Shown here piece by piece: positions 24,477 through 33,464 of a DNA stretch of 64,000 nucleotides. The notes below the pieces were generated by a model, which was given only the letters and a program-made list of their open reading frames with translations, was not told the origin of the DNA and ran no database searches. Made by a program: the position numbers and the translations under genes. Numbering within the stretch: the stretch's first letter is position 1; every line of letters begins with the position of its first letter. This stretch comes from DAOULT01 sp964646625 (lineage in GTDB: Bacteria > Chloroflexota > Anaerolineae > CAZYHC01): assembly GCA_964646625.1 (NCBI GenBank), contig CAZYHC010000020.1, positions 17,672-81,671 of the forward strand. Reading direction: 5' to 3'.

Positions 24477-25538
24477 ATGACTCTACGCCCACATCAGCTT
24501 GACACGTCCGGCCCGGATGCGGAAAGGTGGGACGCCTTCGTGGCCGCCCGGCCGGAGGGGCATATATTACAAGCCAGTCGTTGGGGACAGTTCAAGGCCG
24601 CTTTCGGCTGGAAAGTGGCCTGTGTGGCTCTTGAGAATGAAGGTGAGGGCCGGCTGGTGGGCGGGGCGCAGGTACTTTTCCGCTCGCTGGCGCCGGGCCT
24701 GACTCTGGCCTACGTGCCCAAGGGCCCCCTGGTCGATTGGGCCGATGGGGAAACGGTCGAGGCTCTGTTCGCTGCTTTACATAACTTGAGCGGCCAGAGG
24801 CGGGCTATCCTCCTCAAGATCGAGCCTGAGCTGGCCGATACGCCCGCTAAGGCCGAAGTGCTGAAGGCTCACGGCTTCCGTCCCAGCCCGCAGACTGTTC
24901 AACCCCGCAGCACCATCCTCCTCGACCTGGCGACTGATGAGCAGACCATCCTGGCCGGCATGAAGTCCAAAACCCGCTACAACATCCGTCTGGCTGCACG
25001 CAAGGGGGTGGTGGTGCGGGAAGGCAGGGCCGACGACCTGGAGCTTTTTTATCGCCTCATGCAGCTCACGGGCCAGCGGAATGGCTTCGCCGTGCACAGC
25101 CGCGAATATTATGAGGAGGCTTATCGTCGTTTTGTGCCGGCCGGCCTGGCCCGGCTTTTCCTGGCCGACTACCGGGGGCGGACTTTGGCCGCGTTGATGG
25201 TCTTTGTTTTGGGCCGCAAGGCCTGGTATCTTTACGGGGCCTCTTCTAACGAGGAGCGCCAGCGGATGCCCAACCATCTTTTGCAATGGGAGGCTATCCG
25301 TTGGGCCAGGGAGCGTGGCTGTCTCATCTACGACCTGTGGGGCATCCCTGACGAGGTGGGGGTCAATCCCCAGCTTTACGACGGAATCCAGACCCGCACG
25401 GGAGGACTGTGGGGAGTTTACCGTTTCAAGCAGGGTTTTGGGGGGCGGGTGGTGCGCTGCGTGGGAGCTTACGATTACGCCTATTCGCCCACCTTATATT
25501 GGATTTACAATAAAGCGATGACCATACGAACTCAATAA
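24477..25538 (+). CDS. FemAB-type peptidoglycan branching aminoacyltransferase
   Basis: A 353-aa protein with two GNAT-like halves typical of FemX/FemAB, which add amino acids from aminoacyl-tRNA to lipid II stem peptides. Signature strings are ILQASRWGQFKAAFGW, YVPKGPLVDW, MKSKTRYNIRLAARKGV and, near the C-terminus, YDLWGIPDEVG and GLWGVYRFKQGFGGRVVR. The frame opens at a TTG at 24432, but that TTG is the -35 box; the ATG at 24477 with GGGAGGG upstream is the start. It is transcribed alone, away from nusA. Confidence 0.92.
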   Translation: MTLRPHQLDTSGPDAERWDAFVAARPEGHILQASRWGQFKAAFGWKVACVALENEGEGRLVGGAQVLFRSLAPGLTLAYVPKGPLVDWADGETVEALFAALHNLSGQRRAILLKIEPELADTPAKAEVLKAHGFRPSPQTVQPRSTILLDLATDEQTILAGMKSKTRYNIRLAARKGVVVREGRADDLELFYRLMQLTGQRNGFAVHSREYYEEAYRRFVPAGLARLFLADYRGRTLAALMVFVLGRKAWYLYGASSNEERQRMPNHLLQWEAIRWARERGCLIYDLWGIPDEVGVNPQLYDGIQTRTGGLWGVYRFKQGFGGRVVRCVGAYDYAYSPTLYWIYNKAMTIRTQ

Positions 25539-25547
25539 TTCTTCCAG

Positions 25548-27053
25548 CTACGCTTCCAGCCAGCCACGGGCGCGCTGGACGGCTCTGTGCCAGCCCCGGT
25601 ACCCTTCTTCGCGCCGTCCCTCTTCCCACTCTGGCCTGAAAACCCGCTCCACGCTCCAGTTGCTCCTGAGCTCGTCCAGGCTGTCCCACAGCCCGGCGGC
25701 CAGGCCCGCGGCGTAGGCTGCGCCCAGGGCGGTGGTCTCTCGGATGGTGGGGCGCACTACTGCCACGTCCAGGATGTCGGCTTGAAGCTGCATCAGAAAA
25801 TCGTTCTGCACCGCCCCGCCATCCACCTTCAGGGCTTTCAGCTCCAGCCCGGCATCGGCCTGCATGGCTTCCAGCACTTCGCGGCTCTGGTAGCAAATGG
25901 CCTCTAGGGTGGCCCGCACCAGGTGCGCCCTGGTCACGTACCGGGTGAGGCCCACGATGACCCCCCTGGCGTACATGTCCCAGTGGGGGGCAAACAGGCC
26001 GGAGAAGGCCGGCACAAAGTAGATGCCCCCCGCGTCCTCCACCGAGCGGGCGATTTCCTCCGTCTGGGCCGCATTCTCGATCAACCCCAGGTTGTCCCTG
26101 AGCCATTGCACGGCCGCGCCGGTGATGGCGATGGAGCCCTCCAGGGCGTAAACGGCCTGCCCCTCCTCCAGACCGTAGGCCACGGTGGTCAAAAGACCGC
26201 TCCTGGAAGGGACGATCTCTGGCCCGGTGTTCAAAAGCATGAAGCAGCCGGTGCCGTAGGTGTTCTTGGCCTCTCCCCTCCGGTAGCCGACCTGGCCGAA
26301 GAGGGCGGCCTGCTGGTCGCCCAGCGCCCCGCAGACGGGCACGACCCCACCCACTGGACCGTCCTCCAGGGTATGGCCGTAAAACTCCTTGTCGCTGGAA
26401 GGGCGAATGGTGGGCATCATGGCCCGCGGGATGCCCAGCAGGTCCAGGAGCTCTTCGTCCCAGTCCAGGGTGTGCAGGTTCATGAGCATGGTGCGTGAGG
26501 CGTTGGTCACGTCGGTGATGTGCGCCCCGCCGGTCAGGTTCCAGATCAGCCAGGTATCGATGTTGCCGAAGAGAGCCTGGCCCTGCTCCGCCCGCTCTCT
26601 GAGGCCATCCACGTTGTCCAGCAGCCATTTGATCTTGGGGCCGGAGAAGTAGGTGGCGATGGGCAGCCCCGTTCTCTCCCGGAACTTCTCTTCAAGCCCC
26701 TGGTCGATGAGCGCCTGGCAGATGTCGGTGGTGCGGGTGCACTGCCAGACAATGGCATTGTACAGAGGTTGGCCCGTCCGTGGGTCCCAGACCACGGTGG
26801 TCTCCCGTTGGTTGGTCACGCCGATAGCTGCTAACTCCTCCGGCTGGATTCCTCCGGCCTCCAGGGCGCCGGCTATTACCTGCTGGCTTTTGGCCCATAT
26901 TTCCATAGGGTCGTGCTCCACCCAGCCCGGCCGGGGGTAGACCTGCTCGTGCTCCTCGTACCTGGAGGATACCACCCGACCAGCACGGTCGAAAACCATG
27001 AAGCGGGTGCCGGTCGTGCCCTGGTCTATAGCGGCTGCGTACTTCTTTTCCAT
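25548..27053 (-). CDS. glpK: Glycerol kinase
   Basis: A 501-aa FGGY-family kinase converting glycerol and ATP to glycerol 3-phosphate. It has AAIDQGTTGTRFMVFD, the QVYPRPGWVEHDPMEIW block, TNQRETTVVW, and GALGDQQAALFGQ with the downstream KNTYGTGCFML. GGAGGATAT lies upstream of the ATG. It follows the beta-propeller gene by 32 nt on the same strand. Converges with femAB. Confidence 0.97.
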   Translation of the reverse strand: MEKKYAAAIDQGTTGTRFMVFDRAGRVVSSRYEEHEQVYPRPGWVEHDPMEIWAKSQQVIAGALEAGGIQPEELAAIGVTNQRETTVVWDPRTGQPLYNAIVWQCTRTTDICQALIDQGLEEKFRERTGLPIATYFSGPKIKWLLDNVDGLRERAEQGQALFGNIDTWLIWNLTGGAHITDVTNASRTMLMNLHTLDWDEELLDLLGIPRAMMPTIRPSSDKEFYGHTLEDGPVGGVVPVCGALGDQQAALFGQVGYRRGEAKNTYGTGCFMLLNTGPEIVPSRSGLLTTVAYGLEEGQAVYALEGSIAITGAAVQWLRDNLGLIENAAQTEEIARSVEDAGGIYFVPAFSGLFAPHWDMYARGVIVGLTRYVTRAHLVRATLEAICYQSREVLEAMQADAGLELKALKVDGGAVQNDFLMQLQADILDVAVVRPTIRETTALGAAYAAGLAAGLWDSLDELRSNWSVERVFRPEWEEGRREEGYRGWHRAVQRARGWLEA

Positions 27054-27085
27054 AAATTACAAATATCCTCCTCTACCAATTGATC

Positions 27086-29329
27086 TCAAAAATCTGGATA
27101 CCACCAAACCGGAGAGCCTGCCGGGTGGCCGTCAAAGAACCTGGTGTCGGTCAGGGGAAAATATTCTACCGAACTATCATAGTTCTTTTCAGTTTTGTAA
27201 ATGTTAGATATACCGTCGTCTTCCTGCGCAACAATAACCTGCCTCTCGCCAAGAGCGTCCCGGCCGCCCCAGCTTGGGTGCGCTTGTGCCTGATCGGCTT
27301 TGTACGAATCGAATACATAGTCTAACCAGAACTCGTAGGTTCTCATAAGGCCGTCACGGTCGGAGAGAAACAGTATATTTGTGTCAGGTCCAGGTCCAGT
27401 GGCGGGATCGCGGTCGTCCGCCGGATCGGTGGTGAGTTGTGCCCTCAATGACACCCGTTGGAAATCGGGAACATCCATCAGGTAGAGGTCATTGTTGCCG
27501 CTGCGATCGCTGGTGAAGACAAATGCTTTGCCATTGGACAACCAGGCAGGACTCCAATCACCGACCTCGTTGTTTGTCAGGCGGATCTGCTCTTGACCAT
27601 CGCTGTTCATGGCGTAGATCTCTGGATTGCCATCCCGCGTGGAGACGAAGGCGATGAAACGACCATCGGGCGACCAGGCCGGCAACGTATCGTCGCCGGG
27701 GTCGTCCGTCAACTGGCGCAGGTCGCAACGCGTCGCCGCATCGGGTTGTGTCGGATCGCAGTCGGCGCGGATGGAGTAGATGTCCCAGTTGCCGTTGCGA
27801 TCGCTTTGAAAGGCGATCCGGGTCCAGGCGGGCGACCAGGCTGGGAATTCGTCGCTGGCCGGGTGGTCGGTGACTCGCTGCAAACCACTCCCTTCGGAGT
27901 CCATGGTATAGATCTCCCGATTGCCGTCTCGGTCCGAGGTGAAGGCGATGCGGGGTGTCCATTCTTCCAGCGTATTTCCCCCATCGGTTGAACGGTACAC
28001 GAGCTTGTGAGACTGAACGACGAGCGTGCCATCGCTGGTGTAGTCTGGCGAGACAGAGATGGACTCAACCGCCACATACTCTGGGTAGGTGAAAGCGGGC
28101 AGGAGGTTCCAGGTATGCCCGCCGTCGTCGGAACGGTAGAGTTCCGAACCGATATAGGCAAATTGGATGCCGTCTGCTTCTGGGCCGGTTAGATCATACA
28201 AGGCAGGTTTTTCCCAGGTTTGGGGAAAGGGACCAACGGGCAGGATGCCCAGGGTATGCAGTTCCGCGACGGGCAGGGCTGTAAGCCAGCCATTACCGAG
28301 CAAGTACAAGGTCTGGCCGTCGGGGGAGAGGAGCAGGTCTGCCGGTGGTTCGGTGGTGAAGGGCAGAACACTTTGTAAGGAGAGGTCGCGTCCACGCAGC
28401 ACCCACAATCCTCGCTCCTGCAAGATATAGATCCAGTCACCATTTGCGTCTGTGGCTGGCAAACCGTCGAAGGTTTCCGCGCTGTCCAATAGCTCACCTC
28501 GCTGGTCAAAGATGAGCAGGCGGCCAACGGTAGTGCGGTATACCGCAACGGAAAAAGCACGGTCGCTCTGCTCGGCAATGGCCGGTCGGGATAGAAAAGC
28601 GAACCCCCTGCTATCATCGTACATGGAGCCAGTTTTGGTCAGTGGATCTGTGTTGTAGATACCGACGGATACGCTATCGCGCGGTGATGTGCCCGGCGTG
28701 GAAAGGTATTGAACGTAAAGCTGCCGGGATTCTGGGGCCATAACCAGACCAATTGGTCCGCTCCTGCTATATGGCGTCATCGGTGGCAGAATGACCGACT
28801 GGGGTGCCTGGCTCAGGTTGTCCAGATCGTATGCCCATAACGCCTTCCCAGCCCGGTCCTCTTCTGGTATTTGCGCATACGCAATCATAAAGAGCTGCTT
28901 CCTCGGATCCACAGCCATAATGCCAGTTTTATCCAGGGTCGTAATCCGGTCAAAGGTGTTGCGATCCAGGACCAACGTTTGGGTGAGCATTTCGCCTCCG
29001 ACAAAAAGGCGTGTTTCATCAGCTACCAGGCTTATCAGAGTCCTTGGCCCTACCCCTGGCGGCGTTGAATAACTCCCCATAGCCGGAACGAGGGGCGATG
29101 ACTTAGCCAGGGGGGCCAGACTATCCGGCGCCAACTGGAATAGACTGTATGTTGCATCCAGAACAAAAAGCGCCCCGTCGTCGGCAACGGTCCAGGCCAA
29201 CAGGGGGCGGACAGGGGTGCCAACGGTCGCGGAGAGCGTTTTAGACGGTATTGCTGCACTGGTGAATGTGGTCACAGCCAGGATGGTGCTCAACAACAAG
29301 ATTTGCGCCAACGTCTTTTTGAAAGACAT
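27086..29329 (-). CDS. Secreted beta-propeller protein (TolB-like PD40 and BNR-like repeats)
   Basis: A 747-aa exported protein with a signal peptide (residues 1-26, LLLSTILAVTTFTSAA). The middle holds two Asp-box-like segments (YRSDDGGHTWNLL; YRSTDGGNTLEEW). The C-terminal third has at least four PD40/TolB-type repeats of the form IAFTSDRDGNREIYTM, AFQSDRNGNWDIYSI, AFVSTRDGNPEIYAMN and VFTSDRSGNNDLYLMD, separated by WSPDG-type turns. The first half is another, more divergent propeller. Its role is unknown; a surface or periplasmic binding scaffold is the family-level guess. Confidence 0.8.
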   Translation of the reverse strand: MSFKKTLAQILLLSTILAVTTFTSAAIPSKTLSATVGTPVRPLLAWTVADDGALFVLDATYSLFQLAPDSLAPLAKSSPLVPAMGSYSTPPGVGPRTLISLVADETRLFVGGEMLTQTLVLDRNTFDRITTLDKTGIMAVDPRKQLFMIAYAQIPEEDRAGKALWAYDLDNLSQAPQSVILPPMTPYSRSGPIGLVMAPESRQLYVQYLSTPGTSPRDSVSVGIYNTDPLTKTGSMYDDSRGFAFLSRPAIAEQSDRAFSVAVYRTTVGRLLIFDQRGELLDSAETFDGLPATDANGDWIYILQERGLWVLRGRDLSLQSVLPFTTEPPADLLLSPDGQTLYLLGNGWLTALPVAELHTLGILPVGPFPQTWEKPALYDLTGPEADGIQFAYIGSELYRSDDGGHTWNLLPAFTYPEYVAVESISVSPDYTSDGTLVVQSHKLVYRSTDGGNTLEEWTPRIAFTSDRDGNREIYTMDSEGSGLQRVTDHPASDEFPAWSPAWTRIAFQSDRNGNWDIYSIRADCDPTQPDAATRCDLRQLTDDPGDDTLPAWSPDGRFIAFVSTRDGNPEIYAMNSDGQEQIRLTNNEVGDWSPAWLSNGKAFVFTSDRSGNNDLYLMDVPDFQRVSLRAQLTTDPADDRDPATGPGPDTNILFLSDRDGLMRTYEFWLDYVFDSYKADQAQAHPSWGGRDALGERQVIVAQEDDGISNIYKTEKNYDSSVEYFPLTDTRFFDGHPAGSPVWWYPDF

Positions 29330-29358
29330 ATCTGTGCCTCCTCATAACGAAATATAAT

Positions 29359-29387
29359 TTGACAGCCGAGATGAAGGGTATTACAAT
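29359..29387 (+). promoter_or_regulatory. Promoter of the nucleotide-sugar dehydrogenase
   Basis: TTGACA (29359-29364), 17-nt spacer, TACAAT (29382-29387); GGGAGGAGAG precedes the ATG at 29418. The oppositely oriented propeller gene has AT-rich -10-like sequence in the same 88-nt gap. Confidence 0.7.
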
Positions 29388-29417
29388 ACAAATACTGCGA
29401 CTCTGGGAGGAGAGAAG

Positions 29418-30701
29418 ATGACAGAAAAGATTTGTGTCCTGGGACTGGGCTACATTGGACTGCCAACCGCCAGTATGTTCGCCACTCACGGCTTTGAGGT
29501 GGTAGGAGTCGATGTCGATAGAGCGGTGGTGGAGACCTTGAGCGGCGGCGACGTTCACATTGAGGAGCCTGGCCTCAGGACCATTGCTCAGGCGGCCCTC
29601 AAGTCGGGCAACCTGTCAGTCAAAATCAACCCTGAACCGGCCGACGTTTTTATCATTGCCGTGCCCACCCCGATCTCCGCCGATAAACGGGCCGATCTCC
29701 GGTACGTCAGATCGGCGGCGGAGTCTATCGTGCCTCATCTACGCCGGGACAATCTGGTTATTCTGGAATCTACCTGTCCGCCTCGAACCACCATAGACGT
29801 GGTGATGCCCATTCTGGCGAAATCAGGTTTAACCGCTGGCCCGGATTTCTCGCTGGCCCATTCGCCGGAACGGGTTTTGCCCGGCCAGATATTGACCGAA
29901 CTGGTGAAAAACGATCGAGTTATCGGCGGCATCGACCGTCGTTCGGCTGAACGAGCCAGAAGGATGTACGAGAGTTTCGTGGAGGGTGGCATCTGGCTGA
30001 CCGACGTCACCACCGCGGAGATGGTTAAACTGATGGAAAATACCTATCGCGATGTCAACATTGCGCTGGCTAACGAGCTTGCAATGCTCGCCGAACAGAT
30101 AGGCGTCGATGTTTGGGAAGCGATCAGGCTGGCCAGTCGCCATCCACGCGTCCAAATTCTGCAACCAGGGCCAGGGGTAGGCGGTCATTGCATTGCCGTT
30201 GACCCCTGGTTTCTGGTGGAGGCTGCCCCGGAAAAAGCCCGGTTGCTCGAGCTGTCCAGGCAGGTTAATGACCACATGCCGGCCCACGTAGTCGAGTTGG
30301 TCGAGGAAGCCACGGAAGGTGTAGAAAATCCAGTGATCGCCGCGCTGGGCGTGACCTACAAAGCCAACGTCGATGATATCAGGAGCAGCCCGGCTTTAGA
30401 AGTAATCAGGCAGCTCTTGAGAAAAGGCTACCAGGTTCGAGCCTGCGACCCTAACGTCCGGGGATTGTCTGGAGAGTCGATGCCGCTCGTCCCCCTGCAA
30501 AGTGCTCTCCAGGGCGCGGATTGCCTCCTGTTGTTGGTTGACCACCGCCAGTTTAAAGAGCTCTCACCCCAGGACGTTGGCCCGTTGATGAGGCATAAGC
30601 TGATCGTGGATACCAGGAGATGCTGGCAGTACAGGGAATGGAAGAGGGCTGATTTCAAGATAATTGTGCTGGGCAGTCGCTCGGCGGTTGAAAACGACTA
30701 A
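29418..30701 (+). CDS. UDP-N-acetyl-D-mannosamine dehydrogenase-type nucleotide-sugar dehydrogenase
   Basis: A 427-aa UDP-glucose/GDP-mannose dehydrogenase family enzyme, closest to WecC/UDP-ManNAc dehydrogenase. CVLGLGYIGLPTASMFA is the N-terminal NAD fold; IEEPGL, ESTCPPRTT and LAHSPERVLPG are conserved; NTYRDVNIALANELAML is the central helix; the catalytic Cys is in GPGVGGHCIAVDPWFL. It performs a two-step NAD-dependent oxidation to a uronic acid used in surface polysaccharide. The C-terminal domain has TYKANVDDIRSSPALEV. It is transcribed alone and ends in the palindrome at 30694-30738. Confidence 0.93.
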   Translation: MTEKICVLGLGYIGLPTASMFATHGFEVVGVDVDRAVVETLSGGDVHIEEPGLRTIAQAALKSGNLSVKINPEPADVFIIAVPTPISADKRADLRYVRSAAESIVPHLRRDNLVILESTCPPRTTIDVVMPILAKSGLTAGPDFSLAHSPERVLPGQILTELVKNDRVIGGIDRRSAERARRMYESFVEGGIWLTDVTTAEMVKLMENTYRDVNIALANELAMLAEQIGVDVWEAIRLASRHPRVQILQPGPGVGGHCIAVDPWFLVEAAPEKARLLELSRQVNDHMPAHVVELVEEATEGVENPVIAALGVTYKANVDDIRSSPALEVIRQLLRKGYQVRACDPNVRGLSGESMPLVPLQSALQGADCLLLLVDHRQFKELSPQDVGPLMRHKLIVDTRRCWQYREWKRADFKIIVLGSRSAVEND

Positions 30702-30738
30702 AGTCGCTACTACAAAGTGTAGTGACGACTTCAGTCGT
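30694..30738. repeat. Palindromic repeat between convergent genes
   Basis: ACGACTAAAGTCGCTACTAC (30694-30713) and GTAGTGACGACTTCAGTCGT (30719-30738) pair at 17 of 20 positions around a 5-nt loop. It overlaps the stop of the dehydrogenase and lies just beyond the stop of the convergent mttB-type gene. No T tract follows on either strand, so it looks like a dispersed palindromic repeat that may also act as an RNA stabiliser or terminator. Confidence 0.6.
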
Positions 30739-30741
30739 CTG

Positions 30742-32202
30742 CTACTCCAGTGGCGGCAACTCCTTCAAACCCCTTTTCTGGGCGGCCCGCAGGGTGATAT
30801 CCCTCAATTCTTTCACCACCTCTGGGGGCAGGGCCTTTGGTTCGTATTGGGCTACCAGTTCCCCCACCCGTTCGTGGGCGCGCTCGGCCGCGTCTTTGGC
30901 TCCTTTCTTCTCCCAGGTCTGCCGATAATCGCGGTCGATGACCGCCGAGGGGATAAACAGCTCTTTCTTAAACCACTTCAGGGTATGTTTGCTGGCCATG
31001 AAGTTCCCGGCGTGGCCTACCTGACGGATAATAGCCAACCCCAGTGGCTCCTCGGAGGCGTCGATGCCCCGTACCAGGCGACGAGCCATCCCGATCAGTT
31101 CGGCGTCGATGACCATCTTTTCGTAACTGAAAGAGCTCTCGAAATCCAGCATCCCCGCCCCGGAGACCATGTTGATCCCGGCCAGGGCGGCCAGGACGTT
31201 GCCGATGCCGGATTCAAAACCGCTCTGGGCGTCCACCACCTTGGCGTCGCTCATGCCCATGTAGGCGTGGGTGGGGAGGCCCAGGTATTTGCCCACCTGG
31301 GCGTAGGCGCAGTCGATCATCATGGTCTCGATGGCGCCCATGGGCGGCGTGCCGGTGCGCATGTCAAACGCGGCTGGAGAGCCGCCCCACACGATGGGCG
31401 CCCCGGCTTTAGCCAACTGGTGGATGGTCACTCCGCTCAGACACTCGGCGGCGTGCTGCACCACCGAACCGACCAGGGTGGCCGGGCCAGTCGCTCCGGC
31501 CAGGGGCATAGAGACCAGTTCGGCCGGAACGCGGTAGCGGGCGCAGTCGATCATGTTCTGGCAGGTGATCTCGCTCCACAGCAGGGGTGGCGAGGGGCAA
31601 ACGTCGAACACAGCCAGGGGTTTTTGGGCCAGGGCTTCCTCGCTGCCGGCCACCGCCACCAGAAGGTCCTTCATGATGGGCCAGGTTTCGACGGCGAACG
31701 CGCCCGTCACCACCGGCTTTTTGGAGTAAAGCAGAACCAGGTACAGACGGTAGAGATCGGCCATGCTTTCCGGCACGTCGGAGCAGATCAGGGCCGTGCT
31801 CACGGCGTCCAGTTCGGGCAGCATCTCGGCCAGTTTGATGTAGGTCACGAAATCAGAGGTGACTGCCTTACGGGCCTGCCTGGCCCCGTAGTCCATGATG
31901 TATATCGCCGCCGAACCGGGGTCGAACTGTACGTCGTCGTCGCCATAGTGGACGCTCCTGCTCCCCTCGGCATCGTAGAGGTGGAATGAAGAGGGCGCCG
32001 TTTCGACCGCTTTCTGCGCTATCCTGGCCGGGATGCGGGCCACTCGGTCATTCCAGTTGACTTCGGCCCCGGCCTCGGATAGCAGCCGCAGGGCTTCGTC
32101 GCTGTGGATGCGCACCCCGGGGTCCGACAGCAGGTCGTAAGCTTCGGCCACAATGCGCTCGATGGTCTCTTGGTCCAGAAGTTCCAGCTTGGGTTTGGGC
32201 AT
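30742..32202 (-). CDS. MttB-family trimethylamine methyltransferase homologue (non-pyrrolysine)
   Basis: A 486-aa member of the MttB superfamily. LLSDPGVRIHSDEALRLL is the usual N-terminal helix, and GATGPATLVGSVVQHAAECLSG and TPPMGAIETMMIDCAYAQVG are conserved barrel blocks. There is no in-frame amber codon, so it belongs to the large non-pyrrolysine branch, whose characterised members demethylate quaternary amines such as glycine betaine with a cognate corrinoid protein. None is encoded next to it. It is the last gene of a minus-strand group with an aminotransferase and a secreted protein. Confidence 0.88.
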   Translation of the reverse strand: MPKPKLELLDQETIERIVAEAYDLLSDPGVRIHSDEALRLLSEAGAEVNWNDRVARIPARIAQKAVETAPSSFHLYDAEGSRSVHYGDDDVQFDPGSAAIYIMDYGARQARKAVTSDFVTYIKLAEMLPELDAVSTALICSDVPESMADLYRLYLVLLYSKKPVVTGAFAVETWPIMKDLLVAVAGSEEALAQKPLAVFDVCPSPPLLWSEITCQNMIDCARYRVPAELVSMPLAGATGPATLVGSVVQHAAECLSGVTIHQLAKAGAPIVWGGSPAAFDMRTGTPPMGAIETMMIDCAYAQVGKYLGLPTHAYMGMSDAKVVDAQSGFESGIGNVLAALAGINMVSGAGMLDFESSFSYEKMVIDAELIGMARRLVRGIDASEEPLGLAIIRQVGHAGNFMASKHTLKWFKKELFIPSAVIDRDYRQTWEKKGAKDAAERAHERVGELVAQYEPKALPPEVVKELRDITLRAAQKRGLKELPPLE

Positions 32203-32230
32203 CGTACCTCCAAAGTGTTAGTATATTTCC

Positions 32231-32263
32231 AGGTGCCTGGCACTTCCAAAGTGCCAGGCACCT
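32231..32263. repeat. Perfect 15-bp inverted repeat upstream of the mttB-type gene
   Basis: AGGTGCCTGGCACTT (32231-32245) and AAGTGCCAGGCACCT (32249-32263) form a perfect stem with a 3-nt loop. TCTTCTTT follows on the plus strand only, which has no gene reading into it. On the minus strand it lies between the aminotransferase and mttB-type genes without a T run, so it is probably a mobile palindromic repeat rather than a terminator. Confidence 0.65.
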
Positions 32264-32273
32264 TCTTCTTTAT

Positions 32274-33449
32274 TCACCTATTCATTCTCTCGCGGATAAC
32301 CTCCCCCAGAATGGCTATCCCCTTCTCGATGTCCTGAGACGAGAGGTAGCTGAAGGCCAGCCGGAAGTTGTTTTCGCCTCCTCCCTCGGCAAAGAAGGGT
32401 GGGCCGGGCAGGAAGGTGATCCCCTGCTGTTCCGCTTCGGTCCGTACCTCCTGGGCCGCCAGCCCCGGCGGCAGGGTCAGCCACACAAAGAATCCGCCCA
32501 TAGGTTTGGTCCAGCGTACCTCTTCGGGCATGTGGGCCTTAAGCGCGGCCAGCATGGTATCGCGCCTGCCCCGGTAGCGTTCCACTAAAGTGGCGACGTG
32601 GGGTTCAAGCAGCCCCCGCAAACAGTAATCAGCCACCACGTAGGATACGAAGGGGTTAGCCCCTCCGGCCGCGGCCGCCAGGCCGCTGTCCATGAGCCTG
32701 TCGATCCACTGCGGAGCAGCCATGATCCATCCCAGACGCAACCCGGCCGCAATGATCTTGGAGAAACTGCCCAAACGGAGCACCGTCCGCCCCTCGTCCA
32801 GGGCGTAGAGCGAGGGGGGGATGCTCTTTTCAGGGCAGGTTTCGTAGCATAGATCGCGGTATACGTCGTCTTCTACGATCAACATCCCGTGGAGGTAAGC
32901 CAGGGCAATCAGCCTTTCGCGCCGCTCCAGGTTGAGGGTCAGGCCCGAAGGGTTCTGAAAATTAGGGATTACGTAGATGAACTTGGGCCTTTTTCCTCTG
33001 GAGGCCAGCCACTCCAGGCGTCGTTCCAGCTCTCCGATCAGAAGCCCTTCCCCGTCGAGGGGAACCTGTACAATGTTCAGGCCGTAATCGCGCAGGATCA
33101 TCAAGGTTTCGTGGTAGGTGGGGGCTTCGACCAGCACCGTATCGCCTGGCCGGGTGAAGAGACAGCAGATCATGTCCAGGGCTTGTGAGGCCCCGGCGCT
33201 GATCAATAAATTCTCGCGAGCCAAAGTCAGGCCCTCGTCTCGTTGAAATTTGGCCTCCAGGTAATCCAGCAGAGGCCCATAGCCCCGGGTCGGGCCATAT
33301 TGTAGTGCTGCGCGGCCTTTCTCTTTCAGGGCTGTGTGGCAGGCGGCGATCAGATCCTCGATAGGAAAGGAATCCGCGTCGGGGAAGCCGTAGATGAAAG
33401 AGATGGCGCCCGCAGGACCACCATCGCTCTGTATCTCTGCATCGCTCAT
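32274..33449 (-). CDS. PLP-dependent aminotransferase, class I/II (2-aminoadipate transaminase / MocR-like catalytic type)
   Basis: A 391-aa fold-type I aminotransferase. LLISAGASQALDMICCLF is the phosphate-binding block, YVIPNFQNPSGLTLNLERR and VEDDVYRDLCYE follow, and the PLP lysine is in RLGSFSKIIAAGLRLGWIM. The sequence resembles the catalytic half of MocR regulators and the alpha-aminoadipate group, but there is no N-terminal winged helix. Its substrate is unknown. It starts 15 nt after the secreted protein gene and leads into the mttB-type gene. Confidence 0.9.
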   Translation of the reverse strand: MSDAEIQSDGGPAGAISFIYGFPDADSFPIEDLIAACHTALKEKGRAALQYGPTRGYGPLLDYLEAKFQRDEGLTLARENLLISAGASQALDMICCLFTRPGDTVLVEAPTYHETLMILRDYGLNIVQVPLDGEGLLIGELERRLEWLASRGKRPKFIYVIPNFQNPSGLTLNLERRERLIALAYLHGMLIVEDDVYRDLCYETCPEKSIPPSLYALDEGRTVLRLGSFSKIIAAGLRLGWIMAAPQWIDRLMDSGLAAAAGGANPFVSYVVADYCLRGLLEPHVATLVERYRGRRDTMLAALKAHMPEEVRWTKPMGGFFVWLTLPPGLAAQEVRTEAEQQGITFLPGPPFFAEGGGENNFRLAFSYLSSQDIEKGIAILGEVIRERMNR

Positions 33450-33464
33450 CGAAATTTATCCTCG

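Noticed and set aside
25426..26628. A 400-codon open frame overlapping glycerol kinase in another frame
   Set aside because: It is a shadow of glpK with Arg/Gly-rich translation and no recognisable domain.
30664..31989. A 441-codon open frame on the plus strand opposite the MttB-family gene
   Set aside because: Composition is His/Gly/Gln-rich and antisense to a clear homologue; no ribosome binding site.
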